From NCBI GenBank assembly GCA_900547685.1, contig URHS01000006.1, forward strand, positions 4,934-68,933: DNA of 64,000 bases, given 5' to 3'. The notes under the pieces were generated by a model. It saw only the letters and a list, made by a program, of their open reading frames with translations, made no database searches and was not told where the DNA came from. The position numbers and the translations under genes are program-made. How positions within the stretch are numbered: position 1 is the first letter of the stretch; each line of letters opens with the position of its first letter. This stretch comes from an uncultured Blautia sp. Its GTDB lineage: Bacteria > Bacillota > Clostridia > Lachnospirales > Lachnospiraceae. Shown here one piece after another: positions 49,438 to 56,927 of this stretch.

Positions 49438-50175
49438 CTACATTTCCAAATGATATTTCTCTGCCGTTTTCTCTGCAAATTCAAAAAACTTATATCTTCC
49501 ATATATGTAGATTACTGCAATCAAAAGTTCAAATACTATCCAAAAAATATTTGGAATATAAATATTTCCACCCGGCATTTGGTTAAAACTAAATTTTGGC
49601 ATAAGAATGTAGTACATTCCAAACAAAAGTAAATAAGGAAGCCCTGTTTCCACTACGCCCAACACCCTGCCAAATTTGCCGGATAGAATAAAATAATACT
49701 TGAAGAATACCTCATAAATTGTGAATAAAGGAGGTAATGTAAGATAGCACAAAAAAAAGGGCAAATTAAATCGAATGTTCTCAAATTGAAATTCAAAGCT
49801 AAGTACAATTGTAATTAACTTCCAAAATACAAATACAGCTAATATCGTAACTGGAGCTAAAAGATATGCACTTCCTATCTGCCATAAAAAATAATACAAT
49901 CTTTCTTTTTGTTTTTCTTCTTTTCCTGCAAGAGCCAGTGTTTCCCCAAATTCCTTCGCTGAACCAAGCTTCTGCTCTAAAGATATGCCTTCTTCCTTTG
50001 CCTCTGCTGCAAGTCCAATAAGATCCTTTCGTACAATTTCTGTCTCCATCATTCCGTTTTTATGGCTATTTAAATACCGTACGACTTTATCTATATAGAG
50101 CTGATCCTCTACCTCTAAGTTTAACTGTTTTCCATCGTTTTCTCGTTTTAATACACTCCATTTACATTTCTTCAT
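49438..50175 (-). CDS. PadR-associated membrane protein
   Basis: A 245-residue protein with a cytoplasmic N-terminal domain (KWSVLKRENDGKQLNLEVED, EIVRKDLIGLAAEAKEEG) and about five hydrophobic helices. It is a paralogue of the frameshifted gene at 50540-51237: both begin K-x-K-W/A-x-x-LK-x-EN and share RKDLIG and EEG(I/V)xLE. I chose ATG 50175, matching the paralogue and the GGGGTGG site. Membrane proteins of this kind are often paired with PadR regulators. Function unknown. Confidence 0.75.
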   Translation of the reverse strand: MKKCKWSVLKRENDGKQLNLEVEDQLYIDKVVRYLNSHKNGMMETEIVRKDLIGLAAEAKEEGISLEQKLGSAKEFGETLALAGKEEKQKERLYYFLWQIGSAYLLAPVTILAVFVFWKLITIVLSFEFQFENIRFNLPFFLCYLTLPPLFTIYEVFFKYYFILSGKFGRVLGVVETGLPYLLLFGMYYILMPKFSFNQMPGGNIYIPNIFWIVFELLIAVIYIYGRYKFFEFAEKTAEKYHLEM

Positions 50176-50193
50176 ATTTGCCACCCCATTTTC

Positions 50194-50514
50194 CTACAAC
50201 TGCAATATAGCCTCCACCGTATCTGATACACTTCGCCAACAAATTTCAAACTCATTTAATTGTTCCTGTCCTTCTAGCGTAAGAGAATAATATTTCCTGC
50301 TCGGTCCCAAGGGAGAAGGGCGGAATTGTGAGGAAATCATATTTTTCTTCTCTAAGCGCACCAGAATCGGATAAATGGTTCCTTCTTTCATATCCTCAAA
50401 TCCAAAATCCTGAAGTTTTGTAACAATCTCATATCCGTACGTTGTCTCTACACTGATGATTTTCAAAATGCATCCTTCCAATGTTCCCCTCATCATTTGA
50501 GATTTGTCATACAT
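50194..50514 (-). CDS. PadR-family transcriptional regulator
   Basis: A 106-residue winged-helix regulator with the PadR pattern RGTLEGCILKIISVETTYGYEI, then KEGTIYPILVRLEKKNMISS, RKYYSLTLEGQEQL. PadR proteins usually repress their own operon and respond to cell-envelope or phenolic stress. It lies between two paralogous membrane-protein genes. The promoter region at 51278-51331 carries repeated sites that are good candidates for its operator. Confidence 0.93.
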   Translation of the reverse strand: MYDKSQMMRGTLEGCILKIISVETTYGYEIVTKLQDFGFEDMKEGTIYPILVRLEKKNMISSQFRPSPLGPSRKYYSLTLEGQEQLNEFEICWRSVSDTVEAILQL

Positions 50515-50539
50515 GCCGTTTTCTCACCTCTCGGTCTTT

Positions 50540-51237
50540 TTAATTCTTTTCCAGATGATGCTCTCTGGCTCTATCCTCCAAAAGTTTGCCAAATAAATAA
50601 GTTCCACAAATGTATATAAATAAACCAAGGACAATCAAAGCTAATAATATCCAATTTGGAAACATTATCTCATTTGCCATATTTTTTACTACAAAATTTT
50701 GCGAAGAATTTTTGAATAATAAAATAATTCCTATCACCATCACTAATCTGAAATTATCTCTTTTCTTCCCAAGTATATATCTTCCTGAAAAAAAATGAAG
50801 GACTGTCAAAACCAACAGCTCCCAACAATCAAAAAAAGCTGCGAACTTCCAAAATTTCTGCCTAACAAAATATTTCCAGAAGAACCTGCAACCACAAGTA
50901 ATCCATGAAATACAGTCAATACTATAGAACCTATCCCCATCCACTGAAGCCAGGTATATATCTGTTCTTTATGGTCTTCTCTTTTCCCTTCCAAAACAAT
51001 ATTTTCAGCAAATTCTTCTACTGCACCTAAACGTTCCTCCAGAAGAACCCCTTCTTGTTTTGCTTCCAGCCCCATACCAATCAAATCCTTCCGGATTAAT
51101 TGTGTTTCAATCAATCCAACTCCATGGCTTTCTGCATAAGTACAAACTTTATTTACATACCCAATATCTTCCACTGTCAAATTTAATTCGCTTCTATTAT
51201 TTTCTTTTTTTAACTTCTTCCACGCATTGTTTTTCAT
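50540..51237 (-). pseudogene. PadR-associated membrane protein, frameshifted at a T7 run
   Basis: Two overlapping frames together give one protein of about 232 residues. The first (from ATG 51237) covers the cytoplasmic domain and the first helices and ends ...SSQLFLIVGSCWF. The second continues FFDCWELLVLTVLHFFSGRY to the C-terminus ARE(H)HLEKN, which resembles the end of its paralogue (AEKYHLEM). The frames meet at seven T (minus strand, about 50829-50835); eight T would join them. It may be a true mutation, a reversible slippage or a sequencing error. Confidence 0.8.
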
Positions 51238-51277
51238 ACAGAACACCTCCTACAAAATTTTCACCTCTTCTACCTTG

Positions 51278-51331
51278 TTGTACCAAGTAGTATCTTCAAC
51301 TATATTGTACCACATAGTAGTCCTTTGTCAA
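51278..51331 (-). promoter_or_regulatory. Promoter with twin operator repeats of the padR operon
   Basis: TTGACA (51331-51326), a 16-bp spacer and TACAAT (51309-51304) form the promoter on the minus strand. A 16-bp element, plus-strand TTGTACCAAGTAGTAT at 51278-51293 and TTGTACCACATAGTAG at 51305-51320, occurs twice, 27 bp apart. One copy covers the -10, the other the likely start region. This is the expected layout of an autorepressor operator. Confidence 0.72.
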
Positions 51332-51341
51332 TTCCTTTCTC

Positions 51342-51370
51342 TGTCAAAAAACGTATTCTTTTCATATAAT
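51342..51370 (+). promoter_or_regulatory. Promoter of the ABC importer pair
   Basis: TGTCAA, 17-bp spacer, TATAAT on the plus strand, 33 bp before the ATG at 51404; divergent from the padR promoter. Confidence 0.6.
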
Positions 51371-51403
51371 ACTATATGAAAAATTCAAGAAAGGAGCTTC
51401 ACT

Positions 51404-52174
51404 ATGCATTTACCTCTTCTTCAAGTAAAAGATGTAAGTTATACCTACCATACGAAAGCCGGTGAAACTCCGGCTCTTTCTCATATATCTTTTTCTGTAT
51501 TTCCCGGAGAATTTGTGGCAATTGTAGGTCCTTCCGGATGTGGCAAATCCACGTTTTTAGATATGCTTTGCAATCTTTTGAAACCATCTTCCGGTGAATT
51601 ACTTTTAAACGGAAGACCCTTAACAAAATCACATACTAATATAGGCTATATGCTGCAAAAAGATCATCTGCTGGAATGGCGCAGTATTTACAACAATGTT
51701 CTATTAGGCTTGGAAATTCAACATCGCGTAACACCGGAAGCAAAAAAATATGTTGAAAATTTATTAAAAAATTATGGGTTGGACAAATTCAGGAATTCCA
51801 GACCTTCCCAATTATCCGGAGGAATGAGACAAAGAGCAGCTCTTATTCGTACCTTAGCCTTAGAACCGGATTTACTTCTGTTAGATGAGCCTTTCTCTGC
51901 CTTAGATTATCAAACTCGTCTTTCTGTAGGAGATGATATTGGAAGGATTATCCGTAAAGAAAGGAAAACTGCTATTCTTGTAACACATGACATTGCAGAA
52001 GCTGTAAGTATGGCAGATCGGGTAATCATCTTCAGCAATCGACCGGCTTTTGTCCAAAAAATTATAGACATCAAATTTTCTATGACAGAACGCACACCTA
52101 TGGCATCCAGAAATGCTCCTGAATTTAAAGCCTATTTCAATGAAATCTGGAAGGAGTTGAATGTTCATGGCTGA
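51404..52174 (+). CDS. ABC importer ATPase (SsuB/TauB/ThiZ class)
   Basis: A 256-residue ATPase with Walker A GPSGCGKST, Q-loop GYMLQKDHLLEW, signature LSGGMRQRAALIR, Walker B LLLLDEPFSALD and switch His VTHDIAEA. The form matches nitrate/sulfonate/taurine or thiamine-precursor importers. AAAGGAGC precedes the ATG. It overlaps the permease gene by 14 bp. No periplasmic-type binding protein gene is in the window. Confidence 0.92.
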   Translation: MHLPLLQVKDVSYTYHTKAGETPALSHISFSVFPGEFVAIVGPSGCGKSTFLDMLCNLLKPSSGELLLNGRPLTKSHTNIGYMLQKDHLLEWRSIYNNVLLGLEIQHRVTPEAKKYVENLLKNYGLDKFRNSRPSQLSGGMRQRAALIRTLALEPDLLLLDEPFSALDYQTRLSVGDDIGRIIRKERKTAILVTHDIAEAVSMADRVIIFSNRPAFVQKIIDIKFSMTERTPMASRNAPEFKAYFNEIWKELNVHG

Positions 52175-52973
52175 TTTACATTCTGTATCTGCTGACCAAA
52201 AACACTATTTAAAAGTTCAAAGACGTAATGTATACCTCATTCAATGTTTCCGTATTCTCTTACTGGTTCTTTTTCTGGGATTATGGGAAATAACTGCCCG
52301 ATTGGGTATCTTAGATTCGTTTATCTATTCCAGTCCTTCACAGATTTTGGATACAATGTTTAAAATGATTTCAGACGGAAGTCTGATAAAACACATTTCT
52401 GTCACACTTACAGAAACTTTAATAAGTTTTATACTGGTTACTTTTCTGGGTATTTTCTGTGCTGTAATTCTCTGGATTTTTCCCAGAATTTCCAGTATCT
52501 TAGAACCCTATTTAGTGGTGTTAAACAGTTTGCCAAAATCTGCTCTGGCTCCTTTACTTATTGTATGGCTGGGCAGTAATATGAAAACAATTATTATTGC
52601 CGGTATTTCTGTAGCTATTTTTGGTGCTATTTTAAATTTATATACCGGTTTTTGTGAAATTGATCCTGATAAGCTAAAGTTAATTCAAACTCTGGGGGGC
52701 AATAAAAAAGACTCTCTCATCAAAGTTATTCTGCCTGCTTCTGTTCCTTTAATTCTCAGTGTTATGAAAGTCAACATCGGGCTTTCCTTGATTGGAATTG
52801 TAATCGGAGAAATGATTGGCAGTAAGCAGGGACTGGGGTATTTAATTATTTATTCCAGCCAGGTATTCCAACTCACCACTATGATTATGGCAATTGTTAT
52901 TCTATGTGTTATTGCTATTCTTTTATATGGTTTTATTTCTCTTCTAGAGAAATATTACTCAAAAAAACATTGA
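52161..52973 (+). CDS. ABC importer permease (SsuC/ThiX class)
   Basis: A 270-residue permease with about six helices and the EAA-like coupling loop GGNKKDSLIKVILPASVPLIL. LVVLNSLPKSALAPLLIVWLG is typical of the SsuC/TauC/NrtB group. ATG 52161 lies 4 bp after GGAG; an ATG two codons on is also possible. With the overlapping ATPase it forms the membrane part of an importer for an unknown small molecule; sulfonates and pyrimidine precursors of thiamine are the usual options. A terminator follows. Confidence 0.9.
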   Translation: MFMADLHSVSADQKHYLKVQRRNVYLIQCFRILLLVLFLGLWEITARLGILDSFIYSSPSQILDTMFKMISDGSLIKHISVTLTETLISFILVTFLGIFCAVILWIFPRISSILEPYLVVLNSLPKSALAPLLIVWLGSNMKTIIIAGISVAIFGAILNLYTGFCEIDPDKLKLIQTLGGNKKDSLIKVILPASVPLILSVMKVNIGLSLIGIVIGEMIGSKQGLGYLIIYSSQVFQLTTMIMAIVILCVIAILLYGFISLLEKYYSKKH

Positions 52974-52974
52974 T

Positions 52975-53022
52975 AATAGTAAAAGGGAGAAAACTCAAAA
53001 TAATTTTCTCCCTTTTACTATT
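52975..53022. terminator. Bidirectional terminator
   Basis: AATAGTAAAAGGGAGAAAA and TTTTCTCCCTTTTACTATT form a perfect 19-bp stem with a 10-base loop between convergent genes. Confidence 0.92.
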
Positions 53023-53048
53023 TTAAAATTTCTATTTCTTCAGCTGTT

Positions 53049-53978
53049 TTAAATCTCAATATTATTCAATTCTTCATCTTTTTCTGTTTCTTCATGCTTA
53101 TGTCCTACAGTTCCGGCCACTGCGTATAAGTGGAATTTCGGTTCATAATAATATTCTTTTACCAGAGAAAAATCTTCTATCTGTCCCGTACTCTCTACAT
53201 GTAAAAGAGGTGCGGTACAATCCATTACATAATCACCAATCTGAATATGTTCTTCATCGTAAGGTTTGATAGGTAGATCCTGACGAATTAAATCAAGCAT
53301 CTTTTCTTCAATTTCTGCTAAATTAAAAGACGGTTTCTCTGTATAATTCAGCATAAACCCATGTTTAATATCAGAACGGATACATTTTGGTCTCTCAATA
53401 TCTTTCACACAATACCCAAACAACTCTTCTGCGCTATGTGCCATTTTTCGATAAATTAAGGAATCAAAAACAACATTTGCAATATTATCCGGCAACGGTC
53501 CAAAAAGAGAAGGTCTCGTAACAATCACTTCTTCCCCAATTCCAATAAGCAAATCTGCATTTCTTTTCAAAACAGGGTATAGAATTTCAAAGTGCTCTAC
53601 AATCACTCTTTTATTCATTCCTATTACATTGTGCACTGCCTTTGCAATATCTTCCAGAGAAACATATTTTCTGGCGCTGCGCACATCTACATGGAATGTT
53701 CTCGGTGTATAAAAACCAACATCTTCTGCATTAAGCAAAGGCATATTTAAAATATCAAATTCATCATCTGACTCCACTGTTTGAATCCCCGGAAACATTC
53801 CTTTAATCAGCATACTCTTACCTGAATCTTTTGCCCCAATAATCCCGATAATCTTATCAAAAGGATTTAAGTACATCTGGGTAATTTTTCTTCCCAGTTC
53901 CATAACTCTGCGGTTTCCACGAGGAGCAAAAAAGAAATTATAAAGATTACATTCATGTCGAACATTATTATAAATCAT
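53049..53978 (-). CDS. P-loop protein of unknown function (AlaX-like additional-domain family)
   Basis: A 309-residue protein with a Walker A motif GAKDSGKSMLIKG near residue 43 and conserved stretches RHECNLYNFFFAPRGNRRVM, VIVEHFEILYPVL, LLIGIGEEVIVTRPSLFGPL and HIQIGDYVMDCTAPLLHV. I associate this pattern with clostridial proteins annotated as carrying an alanyl-tRNA synthetase second additional domain, from memory and without certainty. I chose ATG 53978, which has GGAAGGAGG upstream. It follows the fructose regulator by 90 bp and may be cotranscribed. No membrane segment. Confidence 0.7.
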   Translation of the reverse strand: MIYNNVRHECNLYNFFFAPRGNRRVMELGRKITQMYLNPFDKIIGIIGAKDSGKSMLIKGMFPGIQTVESDDEFDILNMPLLNAEDVGFYTPRTFHVDVRSARKYVSLEDIAKAVHNVIGMNKRVIVEHFEILYPVLKRNADLLIGIGEEVIVTRPSLFGPLPDNIANVVFDSLIYRKMAHSAEELFGYCVKDIERPKCIRSDIKHGFMLNYTEKPSFNLAEIEEKMLDLIRQDLPIKPYDEEHIQIGDYVMDCTAPLLHVESTGQIEDFSLVKEYYYEPKFHLYAVAGTVGHKHEETEKDEELNNIEI

Positions 53979-54068
53979 GCGACACCCTCCTTCCAATACC
54001 AACTTATTGTTATTGTAACATAAATCAGCAAAGAAAGCTTTATATTATTTTAAAAATCTGCCGATAAT

Positions 54069-54818
54069 CTATTCTTTTACAACCAAAATATTTCCAAATG
54101 CCGTATAGGTTTCATCCGGTTGTTCATTTGTGATTATTTTTGCTTTATGCATCTCCCCAAAACTAACCGGTCCGGTTTTATGAAACTTGCTGCCATCGCA
54201 CAAAATATAGGGTTTCTGACTGTGCTCCATGGCACATTCCTTAATCATAGCCTCATTAATATCCGGTGTCGTAAAACCCGAAATAAGATTGACTCCATTT
54301 GTTCCTAAAAAACTCTTTGTAAAATGATATTTTTTTAAATTTACATAGGCTTCATTTCCTACAATTGCTTCTGTGGCAGCTTTTAGCTCTCCGCCTATTA
54401 AAGTAACACGGAATCCGTTTTCAGCCAACTGCAGCGCATGGGAAACTGCATTTGTAACAAAAGAAGCTGAATGTTGTGTTATATAAGGAATCATATATCC
54501 TGTTGTGGTTCCTGCGTCTAAATAAATAAAATCTTCCGGTTCAATCAAAGAAGCCGCGTATCTGGCAATTTTAATCTTTTCTTCTCTGTTCTGGTCCATA
54601 CGAAGGGCAACTTCTTCCTCCTTCATATTAAGTCTGGTCTCTGCCTGAACAGCCCCTCCAAAGACTTTTACCAATGCACCTTTTTTATGAAGCACATTTA
54701 AATCACGCCGGATTGTGGACTCGGATGCCTGAAATTTTTCCTTCAATTCTTGTACTGTAACGCTCCCTTTTTGCTCCAGCAGATTCAAGATTTCTTCCTG
54801 TCGTTTTTCTGTCAGCAC
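54069..54818 (-). CDS. fruR: DeoR-family regulator of fructose genes
   Basis: A 249-residue DeoR-type repressor. The winged helix is MLTEKRQEEILNLLEQKGSV, then ASESTIRRDLNVLHKKGALV, and the sugar-phosphate sensor domain has YLDAGTTTGYMIPYI, TLIGGELKAATEAIVG and LCDGSKFHKTG. It starts at GTG 54818. It is the last gene of the fruK-fruA-ptsH-ptsI unit, 82 bp after ptsI, so it probably responds to fructose 1-phosphate and acts at the repeats at 59815-59905. Confidence 0.88.
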   Translation of the reverse strand: MLTEKRQEEILNLLEQKGSVTVQELKEKFQASESTIRRDLNVLHKKGALVKVFGGAVQAETRLNMKEEEVALRMDQNREEKIKIARYAASLIEPEDFIYLDAGTTTGYMIPYITQHSASFVTNAVSHALQLAENGFRVTLIGGELKAATEAIVGNEAYVNLKKYHFTKSFLGTNGVNLISGFTTPDINEAMIKECAMEHSQKPYILCDGSKFHKTGPVSFGEMHKAKIITNEQPDETYTAFGNILVVKE

Positions 54819-54900
54819 GGTTTACTCACTCCCTTCCTCTGCCTCGGATGCAGAAAGTTTTCTTTTATTGTACACAATATCCCCAATTCCTACAACTATC

Positions 54901-56559
54901 TTACAGCCATTTTTTCAATAATTCCTCTTTTTCTTCTGCCATATTACTCTCACGGACAATTTTTCTGATTGGCAAAATTCGTCCCGAAGATACTGACAAT
55001 TCATCCACACCCATTGCGAGAAATAATTTCGTCAATTCTGTATCTGCTCCCAACTCTCCGCATATACCGCACCAGATGTTTTCTTTATGTGCATTTTGTA
55101 CGGTCTGATAAATCATCCGCAGGACAGCTTTGTGATGTGCATCATAAAAGCTATCCAGTTCTTCGTTTTGACGGTCAATAGCCAAAAGATACTGCGTAAG
55201 ATCATTGGTACCGATGCTGAAGAAGTCCACTTCTTTTGCCAGAAGATCACTGATAACTGCTGCTGCAGGTGTTTCAATCATAATTCCCTGTTCCAGTTCT
55301 CCGTAAGCCAGATTTTCCTGCTCCAGTTCTTTTTTAACTTCTGCCACAATCTCTTTAATCTTTTGTACTTCCTGTACAGAAGTAATCATAGGATACATCA
55401 CCGCAAGTTTCCCGTAGACACTGGCACGAAATAGTGCTCGAAGCTGTGTCTTGAAAATTTCCGGTCTTGTAAGACAAATACGGATAGCCCGAAGTCCCAT
55501 GGCAGGATTTTCCTCTTTTGCCAGTTGAAAATAATCAGCCTGCTTGTCTGCCCCGATATCCAGAGTACGAATGATTACTCTTTTTCCTGCCATGGTCTCT
55601 GCCACAGTTTTGTACACTTTAAACTGTTCTTCTTCCGTTGGGTAAGTATCACTTTCCAAATACAGGAATTCACTTCTGAACAATCCAATTCCTTCCCCAT
55701 CATTCTGCATTACCATAGCAAGATCTTTGCTGTTTCCAATGTTGGCATAAGTCAATACTTTCTGTCCATCCAAAGTGATACTCTCTTTTCCCTTTAAAGT
55801 CAAAAGCAGTTCCTTTTTTTCTTTTTCTTCTGCCTGTTTCTTTCTCAGCTCCTGCAAAGTATCTTCATCCGGCTCTACATACATTTTTCCAAGACTTCCG
55901 TCCACTGCACCGAATTTTCCGTCTATGGCATCCGCCAAAGACAGCTCTGTACCCACTAATGCCGGAATACTCATAGTCCTGGCAAGAATTGCTGTATGTG
56001 AATTTAAGGAGCCATGTATGGTTACAAAAGACAGAATTTTTTCCTTGTCAAGCTGAACTGTCTCACTAGGAGCCAAATCATCTGCCACCAAAATTACAGG
56101 TTCGTCTGTCATCACATTGGCTTTCTCTGTACCGTTCAATATCGTGAGTACCCTTTCTGAAATATCTTTTACATCTGCACTTCTCTCCCGCATATAATCA
56201 TCTTCCATTGCCGCAAACATTGCAGCAAAATTATCACTGGTAGTTCCTACGGCATATTCTGCATTGACTTCCTGTGTTCTGATAATGTTTTCAATAGACT
56301 CCTCATAATCTCCGTCATTGAGCATCATCTGGTGAATCTCAAAAATTGCAGCATTGGCTTCTCCCACTTCTTTTACAGCTTTTTCATACAATTCCTCAAG
56401 CTGACAGATAGCCTTATCCTTCGCTTCCTGAAAACGCTGAATTTCTCTCTCTACATCTGAAATTTTACTGCGAACAACCTGCTGCTGTTCTTTTTTATAT
56501 ACACGAATTCTGCCGATTGCCACACCGCCGAATACACTTTTTCCCTGATATACCTTCAT
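54901..56559 (-). CDS. ptsI: PTS enzyme I
   Basis: Phosphotransferase enzyme I takes phosphate from PEP and passes it to HPr. The 552-residue protein has the active His 188 in IHGSLNSHTAILARTM, the N-terminal GVAIGRIRVYKK, and the PEP-binding domain with GIGLFRSEFLYLESD, RTLDIGADKQ, NPAMGLRAIR, DFFSIGTNDLTQYLLAIDRQ and WCGICGELG. The length is slightly below the usual ~570. AGGAGG precedes ATG 56559. A hairpin terminator lies between it and ptsH. Confidence 0.96.
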   Translation of the reverse strand: MKVYQGKSVFGGVAIGRIRVYKKEQQQVVRSKISDVEREIQRFQEAKDKAICQLEELYEKAVKEVGEANAAIFEIHQMMLNDGDYEESIENIIRTQEVNAEYAVGTTSDNFAAMFAAMEDDYMRERSADVKDISERVLTILNGTEKANVMTDEPVILVADDLAPSETVQLDKEKILSFVTIHGSLNSHTAILARTMSIPALVGTELSLADAIDGKFGAVDGSLGKMYVEPDEDTLQELRKKQAEEKEKKELLLTLKGKESITLDGQKVLTYANIGNSKDLAMVMQNDGEGIGLFRSEFLYLESDTYPTEEEQFKVYKTVAETMAGKRVIIRTLDIGADKQADYFQLAKEENPAMGLRAIRICLTRPEIFKTQLRALFRASVYGKLAVMYPMITSVQEVQKIKEIVAEVKKELEQENLAYGELEQGIMIETPAAAVISDLLAKEVDFFSIGTNDLTQYLLAIDRQNEELDSFYDAHHKAVLRMIYQTVQNAHKENIWCGICGELGADTELTKLFLAMGVDELSVSSGRILPIRKIVRESNMAEEKEELLKKWL

Positions 56560-56583
56560 ATTTTTTTCCTCCTGCCAAGATAT

Positions 56584-56626
56584 AAAAAAGGACTATGTAC
56601 GAAATTTTTTCTTTGCACATAGCCCC
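56584..56626 (-). terminator. Hairpin with T-run between ptsH and ptsI
   Basis: On the minus strand GGGCTATGTGC and GTACATAGTCC pair over about 11 bp with a 14-base loop and are followed by TTTTTT. It looks like a partial terminator inside the operon, which would leave more HPr than enzyme I transcript. Confidence 0.75.
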
Positions 56627-56643
56627 TGGTTCATCCTATAAAA

Positions 56644-56901
56644 CTATAAATTTTCTTTTAAAAATGCCTCCAGTGCTGCTGCAGCGGTTTCTTCATCTGC
56701 ACCTTCTACCTGAATTTCAATCTCTTCTCCCTGTTTTACACCAAGTCCCATAAGTCCGAAAATTTTCTTTGCATCGGCTGCTTTTCCGTTTTTCAAAACT
56801 TTTACTGTAGATGTAAAATCTTTTGCTGCCTTTACAAATTCTCCTGCCGGGCGTGCGTGGATTCCTTCCTTATCCTGAATGACGTAATGAAATGTTTTCA
56901 T
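56644..56901 (-). CDS. ptsH: HPr phosphocarrier protein lacking Ser46
   Basis: HPr relays phosphate from enzyme I to sugar-specific EIIA. The 85-residue protein has the active His 15 in KEGIHARPAGEF. The segment around position 46 reads ADAKKIFGLMGLGV, whereas Firmicute HPr normally has AKSIMGVMSLG. Residue 46 is thus Lys and not the Ser phosphorylated by HPr kinase, so this HPr should not take part in CcpA-type catabolite repression. I chose ATG 56901, with AAGGAGG upstream. It lies 26 bp after fruA. Confidence 0.95.
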   Translation of the reverse strand: MKTFHYVIQDKEGIHARPAGEFVKAAKDFTSTVKVLKNGKAADAKKIFGLMGLGVKQGEEIEIQVEGADEETAAAALEAFLKENL

Positions 56902-56927
56902 AATTTTTTCCTCCTTATATAAGCATT

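Noticed and set aside
50540..51237. Programmed frameshift instead of mutation in the PadR-associated gene
   Set aside because: The T7 run could slip, but there is no downstream stimulatory structure that I can see, and a simple indel or sequencing error is enough.
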